Of a stretch of DNA of 32,785 nt, positions 22,270 through 28,785 are shown piece by piece (position 1 is the stretch's first letter; every line of letters begins with the position of its first letter). A program made the position numbers and the translations under genes. The stretch is from assembly GCA_046757965.1 (NCBI GenBank), contig JBHHZI010000015.1:1-32785 (forward strand), in the 5' to 3' direction. The stretch comes from JBHHZI01 sp046757965. GTDB taxonomy: Bacteria > Acidobacteriota > Polarisedimenticolia > SMYD01. The notes under the pieces were generated by a model. The model saw nothing but the letters and a program-made list of their open reading frames with translations, was not told where the DNA came from and did not search any database.

Positions 22270-23310
22270 ATGCCCCCGACACCACAGGTCACGGCCATCG
22301 GGTTGATCTCCGGGGGTCTCGATTCCACACTCGCCGCCGGCATCCTGAAGGAACTGGGTGTGGCGGTCGTCGGTCTCAACTTCTCCACCGGTTTCTGTAA
22401 GGTCGATCACCGTCGCGCCATCAACGACCCGGACGAGCCACCCGAGCGACTGCGCAATCCGGCCCTGCGGGCTGGCGCCATCGTCGGCTTTCCGGTCGAG
22501 GTCATCGACGTGGCGGAGGCCTACCTCGAGGTGGTCAAGAATCCCCGGTATGGCTATGGCGCCAACGTCAATCCGTGCATCGATTGCCGCATCTTCATGC
22601 TCATCTGGGCCCGCGAGGTGATGGAGGAGCGTGGCGCAGACCTGGTCTTCACCGGCGAAGTCATCGGCCAGCGACCGATGTCGCAGTACCGGAAGGCCCT
22701 CGACCTGGTGGAGAAACGAGCGGGTCTGTCGGGCCGACTGCTGCGGCCCCTGTCGGCTCATCTTCTGGAGCCCACGGAGCCGGAGCGGGATGGTCGCGTC
22801 GACCGCGACCGGCTTCTCGCCATCCAGGGACGGAGCCGCAAGCCCCAGATCGATCTCGCCGAGCGGCTCGGTGTCTCGGAATACCCGCAGCCCGCCGGCG
22901 GCTGCTGCTTCCTGGCGGATCCGAACTTCGCCCGGCGCTTTCGCGACCTTGTCGACCACGACCAGCTCGATGGGCCGGACGACGCCACGCTGTTGAAGGT
23001 GGGGCGCCATTTTCGCGTCTCGGACGGGGTGAAGCTCGTCGCCGGCCGCAACGAAGGGGAGAATCGGTTTCTCCAGCGATACAGGGACGGACGATGGAGC
23101 TTTCAGTCGGCGGATGAGGCCAGCCCGGTCGGGATCTGCCTCGGCGAGCCCACCGGTGACGAGTGGCAGCTCATGGCCGCCATCGTGGCCCGTTACTCCC
23201 GCGATCGAACCCGTGCGGAGGTGGAGATCGTCGCCTCACGCGGCGAGGTCAGCCGGCGCGTGCATGTCGCCCCGGCCAGCGAGAAGGTCGTGCGCGACCT
23301 CCTGCTCTGA
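22270..23310 (+). CDS. PP-loop ATPase of the MnmA/ThiI thiolation group with DUF814-like C-terminal region
   Basis: A 346-residue protein. The PP-loop SGGLDST (residues 14-20) binds and adenylates with ATP. Two cysteine sites, Cys103/Cys106 in NPCIDC and Cys212/Cys213 in GGCCFLADPNF, match the two catalytic cysteines of the MnmA-like tRNA thiolases. The part around 235-275 (LKVGRHFRVSDGVKLVAGRNEGEN) resembles the NFACT-R/DUF814 module. Such fusions are often labelled ThiI- or MnmA-like; the base they modify is not fixed by sequence. No THUMP domain is present, so it is not a classical ThiI. It lies 10 nt after the TusA-like gene, with AGGA about 8 nt before the ATG at 22270. It probably uses sulfur handed over by that protein for tRNA or another acceptor. 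Confidence 0.82.
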   Translation: MPPTPQVTAIGLISGGLDSTLAAGILKELGVAVVGLNFSTGFCKVDHRRAINDPDEPPERLRNPALRAGAIVGFPVEVIDVAEAYLEVVKNPRYGYGANVNPCIDCRIFMLIWAREVMEERGADLVFTGEVIGQRPMSQYRKALDLVEKRAGLSGRLLRPLSAHLLEPTEPERDGRVDRDRLLAIQGRSRKPQIDLAERLGVSEYPQPAGGCCFLADPNFARRFRDLVDHDQLDGPDDATLLKVGRHFRVSDGVKLVAGRNEGENRFLQRYRDGRWSFQSADEASPVGICLGEPTGDEWQLMAAIVARYSRDRTRAEVEIVASRGEVSRRVHVAPASEKVVRDLLL

Positions 23311-23444
23311 GACGCTGCCCTCGGCAGGCCGTCGCCGTGTTCCGGGTGGCCGTGTCGCCAGCGGGATCGCAGCCGGGCCAGGCCGGACCGAGATTCTTCC
23401 GGCTGGCCTTTGATCGGCGAGAATGACGTCATTGCGGGACCCTG

Positions 23445-23453
23445 TGCTACGAT
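23445..23453 (+). promoter_or_regulatory. Possible extended -10 element for tRNA-Val
   Basis: TGCTACGAT (TGn plus TACGAT) ends 14 nt before the tRNA 5' end. No good -35 box is visible at the right distance, so the call is weak. Confidence 0.3.
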
Positions 23454-23467
23454 CCGCGCCTCGCGGC

Positions 23468-23542
23468 GGGCGCTTAACTCAGCGGGAGAGTGCTACCTTC
23501 ACACGGTAGAAGTCGCAGGTTCAAATCCTGCAGCGCCCACCA
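23468..23542 (+). tRNA. tRNA-Val (anticodon CAC), CCA encoded
   Basis: A 75-nt cloverleaf. Acceptor stem GGGCGCT (23468-23474) pairs with AGCGCCC (23532-23538), discriminator A, encoded CCA at 23540-23542. D arm ACTC/GAGT, anticodon stem CTACC/GGTAG with loop TTCACAC and anticodon CAC at 23500-23502, T arm GCAGG-TTCAAAT-CCTGC. CAC reads GUG, a main valine codon in a GC-rich genome. Confidence 0.97.
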
Positions 23543-23555
23543 GATCCCGCTTTCG

Positions 23556-23586
23556 GAAAAAGAAGGGGAGACCGAAGTCTCCCCTT
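23556..23586 (-). terminator. Rho-independent terminator of the lysine-rich protein gene
   Basis: A perfect 10-bp stem AAGGGGAGAC/GTCTCCCCTT (23563-23572 with 23577-23586) closed by a CGAA tetraloop. Read on the minus strand, it is followed by TCTTTTTCC, the T tract of an intrinsic terminator. It lies 25 nt past the stop of the minus-strand gene and faces the end of tRNA-Val. On the plus strand it lacks a T tract, so it may only weakly stop tRNA transcription. Confidence 0.8.
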
Positions 23587-23611
23587 GCAACGCACGGGCT
23601 GTGCCGGCAGG

Positions 23612-23899
23612 TTACCGCTTCTTACGCGTGGCCTTCCGGCGGGTCGAGGCCTTCTTCTTGCGCTTCGCGGCCTTCTTCTTGGTGGTCTTGCGCTTGGTCG
23701 CCTTGCGCTTGGTGGCCTTCTTCTTGGTGGTCTTGCGCTTGGCCGCCTTGCGCTTGGTGGCCTTCTTCTTGGTGGTCTTGCGCTTGGTGGTCTTGCGCTT
23801 GGTGGTCTTGCGCTTGGTCGCCTTGCGCTTGGTGGCCTTCTTCTTGGTGGTCTTGCGCTTCGCAGCCTTGCGCTTGGTCGTCTTCTTCTTCCTCATCAT
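23612..23899 (-). CDS. Lysine-rich histone-H1-like pentapeptide-repeat protein
   Basis: A 95-residue protein made almost wholly of Lys, Arg, Thr and Ala, with no acidic residue. Residues 4-78 are fifteen pentads of the pattern [KR][KR]K[AT][AT] (KRKTT, KKKAT, KRKAT, KRKAA), then a short tail KASTRRKATRKKR. This is the composition of bacterial histone-H1-like tails (as in chlamydial Hc1/Hc2, AlgP and HupB tails) that bind DNA or RNA through charge, so a nucleoid role is likely. The ATG at 23899 has AAAGGAGG with 7 nt between GGAGG and the codon; the TTG at 23902 is less likely. It has its own promoter and terminator. All frames on the opposite strand stay open here because of the repeat; those ORFs are shadows. 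Confidence 0.85.
   Translation of the reverse strand: MMRKKKTTKRKAAKRKTTKKKATKRKATKRKTTKRKTTKRKTTKKKATKRKAAKRKTTKKKATKRKATKRKTTKKKAAKRKKKASTRRKATRKKR
23666..23890 (-). repeat. Fifteen 15-bp tandem repeats coding KRKTT-type pentads
   Basis: On the plus strand the unit reads like GTCTTGCGCTTGGTG. Pentads 2-6 and 10-14 are identical in protein sequence (KRKAA KRKTT KKKAT KRKAT KRKTT order), so a 75-bp segment seems to have been duplicated on top of the 15-bp expansion. Confidence 0.9.
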
Positions 23900-23960
23900 C
23901 AACCTTCCTCCTTTCCTGAACGCTCAAACGCGCCCACAGATTTGTATGAGGCCAAAGGTC

Positions 23961-23988
23961 AATCTAGGGTTGGTCCACGGGGTGTCAA
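23961..23988 (-). promoter_or_regulatory. Sigma70-type promoter for the lysine-rich protein gene
   Basis: On the minus strand, TTGACA (23988-23983), a 16-nt spacer and TAGATT (23966-23961). A start near 23953 gives a leader of about 54 nt that ends with AAAGGAGG before the ATG at 23899. Confidence 0.7.
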
Positions 23989-24349
23989 GTCATTCGCCCG
24001 CGAGGTACGGGCAGTTCAACGTCAAGGATGGACGTCGAGCGCATGATGAGATGAGAGATGGGGACCATCGACGATGATGTGGAGTGAGAAGATCGCTAGG
24101 CAGGGAAGGCACGGACGAAAGAGTGCCGAACGAGGTCCGAGACCGGTCGTTCGTTTTCATCGGCCGCGAGTCTACAGAACGAAGATCACAAAGTCAACAA
24201 CTGTCTGCGCAAGACACGCCTCATTCTCGAGTCGTGAGCGCGGTGCGATGGGCTCGCGGTGCGTGGTGATCGAGTTCGCGCGCCGTGTGCACGAGATGCG
24301 GCCGCATCGTCGGACGCTGTTCGTCCGCTGCACAGATGCCCTCGATGAT
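23989..24349. other. Intergenic stretch between the lysine-rich gene promoter and tRNA-Leu
   Basis: No protein gene is supported here; the ORFs crossing it have no family features and run into the tRNA. The base composition is less GC-rich than the surroundings. Visible small structures are the palindrome ATGCGGCCGCAT at 24296-24307 and a hairpin CGGACG/CGTCCG at about 24311-24327, which lie downstream of tRNA-Leu on its strand and may help end or process that transcript. No T tract follows either. Confidence 0.5.
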
Positions 24350-24436
24350 TGGTGCCCAAGGCCGGACTCGAACCGGCACGGGGAGTACCCCACCACCCCC
24401 TCAAGATGGCGTGTCTACCAGTTCCACCACTTGGGC
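24350..24436 (-). tRNA. tRNA-Leu (anticodon GAG), CCA encoded
   Basis: An 87-nt class II tRNA. Acceptor stem GCCCAAG pairs with CTTGGGC, discriminator A, CCA encoded at 24352-24350. Anticodon stem CCATC/GGTGG with loop TTGAGGG gives anticodon GAG, which reads CUC and CUU. A long variable arm (GTGGGGTACTCCCC) and T loop GGTTCGAGTCC are present. The 5' end is 16 nt after the secG stop, so it is probably cut from the pgk-tpiA-secG transcript. Confidence 0.97.
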
Positions 24437-24452
24437 AGCACGATCGTCGAAC

Positions 24453-24941
24453 TCACTGACCGTCCGTGTCCGGCGCCGCCGCGCCGTCCGCGCCCGGTTC
24501 GGCGTCGCTCGTGTCGGCGTCGCCCGGTACGCTCCCGTCGGGGCTGTCCGTCGCATCGGACGACGGCTGCAGCGCCGACGGATCGGCTCCCGCGTCCCCG
24601 GTAGCGGGTGTGGCGCCCGGGACCGGAGTGGGCTCCGGCACGGTCGACCCGGTCACCGGCGGGGCACTGGCCGCGGGCAAGCCGGTGCTCTCGAGGAGGG
24701 ACGTATGGCCCCGGGCCGAGAAGATGGACAGGCTGAACGAAGTCAGCATGAAGATGACGGCGGAGGTGGTCGTCATCTTGGACAGGAACGTCGCGGCACC
24801 CCGGCTGCCGAACGCCGTCTGGCTGCCCCCGCCGCCGAATGCACCGGCCAGATCGGCACTCTTCCCCGTCTGGAGCAGTACGACCAGGATCAAGATCAGG
24901 CTGACGACGATGTGAAGTCCAACGAGCAGGTAATGCAGCAC
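24453..24941 (-). CDS. secG: Protein translocase subunit SecG with long acidic C-terminal tail
   Basis: SecG is the small inner-membrane partner of SecYE. The first 80 residues are typical: helix 1 (LVGLHIVVSLILILVVLLQ), the conserved loop KSADLAGAFGGGGSQTAFGSRGAATFLSKMTT, then helix 2 (AVIFMLTSFSLSIFS). Residues 85-162 form an Ala/Pro/Ser/Asp-rich acidic tail without repeats; such tails occur in some SecG but not in the 110-residue E. coli protein. The GTG at 24941 is used because the nearest ATG is out of frame; GGAGA lies about 11 nt upstream. It follows tpiA by 84 nt, a common arrangement, and tRNA-Leu follows it. Confidence 0.93.
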   Translation of the reverse strand: MLHYLLVGLHIVVSLILILVVLLQTGKSADLAGAFGGGGSQTAFGSRGAATFLSKMTTTSAVIFMLTSFSLSIFSARGHTSLLESTGLPAASAPPVTGSTVPEPTPVPGATPATGDAGADPSALQPSSDATDSPDGSVPGDADTSDAEPGADGAAAPDTDGQ

Positions 24942-25025
24942 GGCGTCATGTCTCCGTTGGTGCGTTTCTGGCGGACCGAGCGGTTCAGGGCGACGATGGA
25001 CGCTACCATCCGGGTGGATGAGGGA

Positions 25026-25763
25026 TCAAGGTGCCTGGGTGCCGGCGGCCGCCAGAATGTCGAGAAACGAGGTGGCGGCGAGTGAGGCCGAGCCGACCAG
25101 GATGCCGTCGATCTCGGGTTCCGACAGGAGCGAGCCGGCATTATCCGGGGTGACGCTCCCCCCGTAGAGGACGCGGGCGCCTGCCCCGAGGTGTCGGCGA
25201 ATGGCGGCGTGGATCTCCGCTGCCTGGGTGATGGTGGCGACTCTCCCGGTGCCGATGGCCCAGATCGGTTCGTAGGCGATGATGGTCGGCGTGCCGGGCG
25301 CGACCGCGTCGATCTGGGCCAGCACGACGTTGGTGGCCTGCCCCGCGTCGCGGGACGCCAGCGATTCTCCCACGCACAGGATCGGATCCAGGCCGGCCCG
25401 GCGGGCGGCCTGGTGCTTCCTCTTCACCGCCTCATCGTCGTCGCCGAAGCGCTCTCGACGCTCGGAATGGCCGACCAGCACGTGCGTCGCCCCGGTATCC
25501 GCCAGCATCGACCCCGATACCGCCCCGGTGAACGGGCCGGCCTCTTCCCAGTGCAGATCCTGTCCGGCGACACCCACCTGTGTGCCGCGCACCACGGCAG
25601 CGACCCGCTCGAGGTAGGGAAACGGCGGCGCCAGGAGGACCTCGACGGAGCGGTCCCCGACAGCAGGGGAGGCCACGATGGCGCGGGCCAGGTCTTCCGC
25701 GACTCGCCCGTCGAGATTCATCTTCCAGTTCGCCACCACCAGTGGGGCGGTCCGGTGAGTCAT
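25026..25763 (-). CDS. tpiA: Triosephosphate isomerase
   Basis: A 245-residue TIM barrel that interconverts dihydroxyacetone phosphate and glyceraldehyde 3-phosphate in glycolysis. Catalytic residues are all present: Lys14 in NWKMN, electrophile His99 in VGHSERR, base Glu165 in AYEPIWAIGTG, and the phosphate-gripping YGGSVTPDN loop. The ATG at 25763 lies 5 nt after the pgk stop; an in-frame GTG nine bases earlier would overlap that stop. Longer readings to 26009 would run through pgk and are rejected. Cotranscribed with pgk and secG. Confidence 0.97.
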   Translation of the reverse strand: MTHRTAPLVVANWKMNLDGRVAEDLARAIVASPAVGDRSVEVLLAPPFPYLERVAAVVRGTQVGVAGQDLHWEEAGPFTGAVSGSMLADTGATHVLVGHSERRERFGDDDEAVKRKHQAARRAGLDPILCVGESLASRDAGQATNVVLAQIDAVAPGTPTIIAYEPIWAIGTGRVATITQAAEIHAAIRRHLGAGARVLYGGSVTPDNAGSLLSEPEIDGILVGSASLAATSFLDILAAAGTQAP

Positions 25764-25768
25764 CGGCT

Positions 25769-26953
25769 TCACACCTGTTCCAGGGCGGCCAGCCCGGGCA
25801 GCGTCTGGCCGGAGAGAAAGGCGAGGGAGGCCCCGCCCCCGGTGGAGATGTGATCGAAGCCCTCTTCGACGCCGAGGTGGCGCAATGCCGCGGCCGAATC
25901 CCCACCACCCACCACCGAGTATCCCGGGCCGCTGCGGATCGCCTCGGCCACCGCCCGGGTGCCGCTTTCGAACCCCTCGTGCTCGAAGGCGCCGAGGGGG
26001 CCGTTCCACAGGATGGTCCCGGCACCGGACAGGATGCCGGCAAACCGCTCGACCGTTCGGGGGCCGATATCGCCTCCCAGCTCATCCGGCGCGATCTCGG
26101 CTCCGGAGGTGATGCCGCAGGAACCGGCTGTCAGGCTCGAGCGTGTCACATGGTCGACGGGCAGATCGATCCGGACGCCTTCCTCCTCGGCCCGGGTCAG
26201 AAGCTGCCCGGCCAGGCGGACCCGGGCCCGGTCGACAAGAGACCGGCCGACTGGCACCCCGCGGGCCACGAGGAAGGTGTAGGCCATGGCGCCGCCGATG
26301 AGCAGGTGATCCACACGGGGGATGAGATGCTCGATCAGATCGATCTTGCCGGCGATCTTCGCACCACCGAGCACGGCGACGTACGGGCGGTGATCCGGTT
26401 CGAGGACACGGGTCAGACAGCGGACCTCGCGCTCCATGAGCGCACCCGCCACCGCCGGCCGGACGAGGCGGGCGACGCCCTCGGTGGACGCATGGGCCCG
26501 GTGGGCCGTTCCGAAGGCGTCGTTGACGTAGGCATCGGCGAGGGCGGCGAGACGCGCGGCCAGCACGCCGTCGTTCTCGGTCTCGCCCGGTTCGAACCGC
26601 ACGTTCTCGAGCAATGCCACCTCACCGGCGGGCAGGGCGGCGGCGCGGCTCTCGGCGCGCGGCCCGACACACGGCGAGATGAAGGTCACCCGGCGCTTCA
26701 GGTGGCTTGACAGCACATCGGCCACCGGGGAGAGCGAGAGCGCGGGGACCTCGGTGCCGCCGGGCCGTCCGAGGTGAGAAGCGCAGAGCACGCGGGCGCC
26801 GCGAGAGAGCAGGCTGATGAGCGTGGGAACGGCGGCGCGGACCCGGTGGTCATCCGCGACCTGACCGTCTCGCAAGGGAACGTTGAAATCAACTCGCACG
26901 AGGACACGCCGTCCGTCGAGGTGGACCAGGTCTTGAATCGTCTTCGTACGCAT
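25769..26953 (-). CDS. pgk: Phosphoglycerate kinase
   Basis: A 394-residue glycolytic kinase that makes ATP from 1,3-bisphosphoglycerate. The N-terminal substrate domain has RVDFNVP and SHLGRP; the central ENVRFEPGE and NDAFGTAHR are standard; the C-terminal nucleotide domain has LGGAKIAGKI, WNGPLGAFE and GGGDSAAAL. In the nucleotide motif, the common K-V-S-D-K reads K-I-A-G-K, a mild change. The ATG at 26953 starts the usual N-terminus (KTIQDL-x-GRRVLVRVDFN). It heads the pgk-tpiA-secG operon; no gap gene is present next to it. A TTGACA promoter lies upstream. Confidence 0.97.
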   Translation of the reverse strand: MRTKTIQDLVHLDGRRVLVRVDFNVPLRDGQVADDHRVRAAVPTLISLLSRGARVLCASHLGRPGGTEVPALSLSPVADVLSSHLKRRVTFISPCVGPRAESRAAALPAGEVALLENVRFEPGETENDGVLAARLAALADAYVNDAFGTAHRAHASTEGVARLVRPAVAGALMEREVRCLTRVLEPDHRPYVAVLGGAKIAGKIDLIEHLIPRVDHLLIGGAMAYTFLVARGVPVGRSLVDRARVRLAGQLLTRAEEEGVRIDLPVDHVTRSSLTAGSCGITSGAEIAPDELGGDIGPRTVERFAGILSGAGTILWNGPLGAFEHEGFESGTRAVAEAIRSGPGYSVVGGGDSAAALRHLGVEEGFDHISTGGGASLAFLSGQTLPGLAALEQV

Positions 26954-26976
26954 GTCGGGTGATGCCCCCCGAGCCG

Positions 26977-27005
26977 ATCTTCAACCAACGGGGCGGACCT
27001 GTCAA
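26977..27005 (-). promoter_or_regulatory. Promoter for pgk-tpiA-secG
   Basis: On the minus strand, consensus TTGACA (27005-27000), a 17-nt spacer and GAAGAT (26982-26977). It would give a leader of about 15-20 nt. It is divergent from the DUF192 gene promoter, with 16 bp between the two -35 boxes. Confidence 0.55.
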
Positions 27006-27021
27006 CGAGTGTCGGATCTTG

Positions 27022-27051
27022 TTGACCTGGCCTGGAAACGGAGGGTACTGT
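27022..27051 (+). promoter_or_regulatory. Promoter for the DUF192 lipoprotein gene
   Basis: TTGACC at 27022-27027, an 18-nt spacer and TACTGT at 27046-27051. Transcription would start near 27058, very close to the coding start, so the leader is about 10 nt or the mRNA is leaderless from the GTG at 27059. Confidence 0.5.
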
Positions 27052-27067
27052 CTCGCCGGTGGGACCG

Positions 27068-27586
27068 ATGAGAAGAAGAGCACGCGGCATGCAGGTGCCG
27101 GCAGTGGTCGTGAGCCTGATGGCTCTGGTGGCGTGCACGCCGGCGGCGACGGTCGAGTCGCCCCGGCCGGCAAGGCCGGTGGGGCAGGTCACCTTCCCGT
27201 CCGGGCGAGGTTTCTTCGTCGATCTGGCCATCACCCCGGCAGAACAGGCACGCGGCTACATGGGGCGGTCCGAGATCCGGGACGACGAGGGCATCCTCTT
27301 TCATGGAGACGGACCCCGGGTGCGCCGGTTCTGGATGAAGAACTGCCTGGTTCCCATCGACATGATCTGGCTGGATCAGGACTACCGGGTCCTGTTCATC
27401 GAGCATTCCGCGCCGCCGTGTCGGGAGGATCCCTGCCCGGGTTTCGGTCCGCTGTTCCCCACCACCCATGTTCTCGAGGTCAAGGGAGGCATCGCCGCCG
27501 CCGAGAAGCTCGCGGTCGGCGAGCGCCTCAGGGTGGTGACCGATCCCATCCCCCCGGCCGGGCCGGCGCCCGGGTCTCCTTATTAG
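27068..27586 (+). CDS. DUF192 family lipoprotein
   Basis: A 172-residue exported protein. The N-terminus MRRRARG with VVVSLMALVAC is a lipoprotein signal. The DUF192 domain (about residues 45-165) shows the family hallmarks: a processed-name motif AEQARGYMGRSEIRDDEGILF, the central FWMKNCLVPIDMIWLD, IEHSAPPC, and THVLEVKGG near the end. The role of the family is not established; it is widespread and may bind a small molecule at the envelope. The ATG at 27068 is preferred over GTG 27059, which is nearly at the predicted transcript start, because it gives a clean charged n-region with GGTGGGA just upstream. No coexpressed neighbour is evident. Confidence 0.85.
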   Translation: MRRRARGMQVPAVVVSLMALVACTPAATVESPRPARPVGQVTFPSGRGFFVDLAITPAEQARGYMGRSEIRDDEGILFHGDGPRVRRFWMKNCLVPIDMIWLDQDYRVLFIEHSAPPCREDPCPGFGPLFPTTHVLEVKGGIAAAEKLAVGERLRVVTDPIPPAGPAPGSPY

Positions 27587-27669
27587 GAGCCGGCGCCGCC
27601 CCCACGGCGATCCAGGCGAGATCCGCGTAACAGGCTGGCGGGTCATCACTTCCCCGCGAGAATGAAAAT

Positions 27670-27691
27670 GTTGTCCTCTGATGAGGACGAC
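27670..27691 (+). repeat. Inverted repeat upstream of the SLT gene promoter
   Basis: A 9-bp stem (GTTGTCCTC with GAGGACGAC, one G-T pair) and a TGAT loop. No T tract follows, so it is a weak terminator for the DUF192 gene at best, or a binding site ahead of the promoter at 27746. Confidence 0.35.
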
Positions 27692-27745
27692 TTCGTCGAT
27701 CTTCCTCCCGGTCAAGCACCTACACGATTGTTACATTTTCCTCCC

Positions 27746-27773
27746 TTGACACCCCCCCGGGCCCCCCTATACT
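27746..27773 (+). promoter_or_regulatory. Sigma70-type promoter with C7G3C6 spacer for the SLT gene
   Basis: TTGACA at 27746-27751 and TATACT at 27768-27773, both near consensus. The 16-nt spacer consists solely of seven C, three G and six C. Transcription would start near 27780, giving a leader of about 23 nt with GAGG ahead of the ATG at 27803. It rules out the longer reading that begins at 27662. Confidence 0.75.
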
Positions 27774-27802
27774 CAGAATCACTCGGACGAGGATTCATCG
27801 AG

Positions 27803-28462
27803 ATGAGACCAAGACGCGCCAGGACACTCGTAGTCGTCAGCGCGGTCGCGGGGCTGGCCTTCCTCTTCGGAAGCGCCCGGCACGACCCGGCCGGGCCGGG
27901 GACTGCTCTCCTCGGCACCGACGTCAGCACGCCGGATCGGATCGCGTCCCTGAGGATGCGCGTCGCGGCCATCGAGCGAGAGAACGAGAACCTGAGAACG
28001 CAGTTGTGGGTCCGGACGTCGCTCGAGCGGGCGCCTCTCAACCTGGATCCCGACCAGATGGACCGCGTGATGGCCTCGCTGCTCGAGGCACATCATCGTT
28101 ACTCCATCCCGACCGAGGTCCTCCTGGCGGTGATCAAGGCGGAGAGCGATTTCGATGTCGACGCCGTGTCAGCGGCCGGGGCGGTGGGGCTCATGCAGAT
28201 CATGCCGGCGACCGGACGCGCGGTTGCAAAGGATCTGAACATTCCGTGGACGGGAAAGAAGATGCTGCGCGACCCCGTCATCAACATACAGCTCGGTTCG
28301 GAGTACCTGCACAGGATGTTCCGGCGATTCGGCCATGCGGACAACGCGCTGGCCGCGTACAACGCAGGACCGACCCGGGTGGAAGCGATGAACAACGCGG
28401 GCATTTTGCCGGGGAAGTACGCTGGCCGCGTCCGACAGAGCCTGAAGCAGTTCGATCGCTGA
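27803..28462 (+). CDS. Membrane-anchored SLT-type lytic transglycosylase (Slt70-domain family)
   Basis: A 219-residue protein. A single hydrophobic segment (residues 8-25, LVVVSAVAGLAFLFGSA) anchors it or acts as a signal. A short heptad stretch (ASLRMRVAAIERENENLRTQL, about 52-72) looks like a coiled coil. The C-terminal SLT domain (about 95-215) carries catalytic Glu114 in IKAESDFDVDAVSAAG, then GLMQIMPATGRAVAK, NIQLGSEYLHRMF and AAYNAGPTRVEAM. It cleaves peptidoglycan glycan strands in the periplasm. The ATG at 27803 is supported by the promoter at 27746, which lies inside the longer ORF. A strong terminator follows 42 nt downstream, so the gene stands alone. Confidence 0.9.
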   Translation: MRPRRARTLVVVSAVAGLAFLFGSARHDPAGPGTALLGTDVSTPDRIASLRMRVAAIERENENLRTQLWVRTSLERAPLNLDPDQMDRVMASLLEAHHRYSIPTEVLLAVIKAESDFDVDAVSAAGAVGLMQIMPATGRAVAKDLNIPWTGKKMLRDPVINIQLGSEYLHRMFRRFGHADNALAAYNAGPTRVEAMNNAGILPGKYAGRVRQSLKQFDR

Positions 28463-28503
28463 CGAGATTGATTCGAAGTGCGCAAAGCGCACGGGGCTGC
28501 TAG

Positions 28504-28530
28504 GGGCCGGCTTTTGCCGGCCCTTTTTTT
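28504..28530 (+). terminator. Rho-independent terminator of the SLT gene
   Basis: Stem GGGCCGGC (28504-28511) with GCCGGCCC (28516-28523), loop TTTT, then seven T at 28524-28530. It separates the SLT gene from the nuo operon. The remaining 170 nt up to the nuo promoter hold no other feature I can support. Confidence 0.92.
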
Positions 28531-28702
28531 CGGGCGCGCCGGGTCTCGACGGGGCGGTCCCGGATAGCGCCACGGACTGGCCTGAGGCATCCACCATCTT
28601 CGCCGGCCGAGCTGTGGGAACCACCCGGATCGATCCCGGCGCGGACCTGCCAAATTCCAGAGAACCAACGACTTGGTCCCGGTCGTCCGGTGTGCGTCTT
28701 GC

Positions 28703-28730
28703 TTGACACTCGTTTTTCCGCTGTGCTAAT
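28703..28730 (+). promoter_or_regulatory. Promoter of the nuo operon
   Basis: TTGACA at 28703-28708, a 16-nt spacer and GCTAAT at 28725-28730 within TGTGCTAAT, an extended -10 element. The start of transcription would be near 28737, with a leader of about 49 nt holding AAGGGGGGAG before the nuoA GTG. Confidence 0.7.
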
Positions 28731-28785
28731 CTCCCCGACCTTGCGCCGCAATCCTCGCGTTTGAGCAAGGGGGGAGAGAACGGAC

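Noticed and set aside
20986..23010. Minus-strand frame of 674 codons opposite the sulfur-relay genes
   Set aside because: Three family-matching genes occupy the plus strand with coupled starts; the minus frame has no recognisable domain.
23666..23890. Regular repeats considered as a CRISPR array
   Set aside because: The units are contiguous 15-bp codon repeats without spacers and encode a Lys-rich protein.
23410..24077. Plus-strand frames rich in Leu/Val/Phe or Trp/Ser/Cys across the tandem repeat
   Set aside because: They arise because a 15-bp repeat keeps all frames open; one also crosses tRNA-Val. The minus strand has promoter, ribosome binding site and terminator for the lysine-rich protein.
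24074..24604. Plus-strand frames across tRNA-Leu and the secG end
   Set aside because: They run through a complete tRNA and antisense to secG; no domain is visible.
27662..27802. Longer start for the SLT gene (47 extra codons)
   Set aside because: A near-consensus promoter lies within this extension and the hydrophobic anchor begins only after the ATG at 27803.
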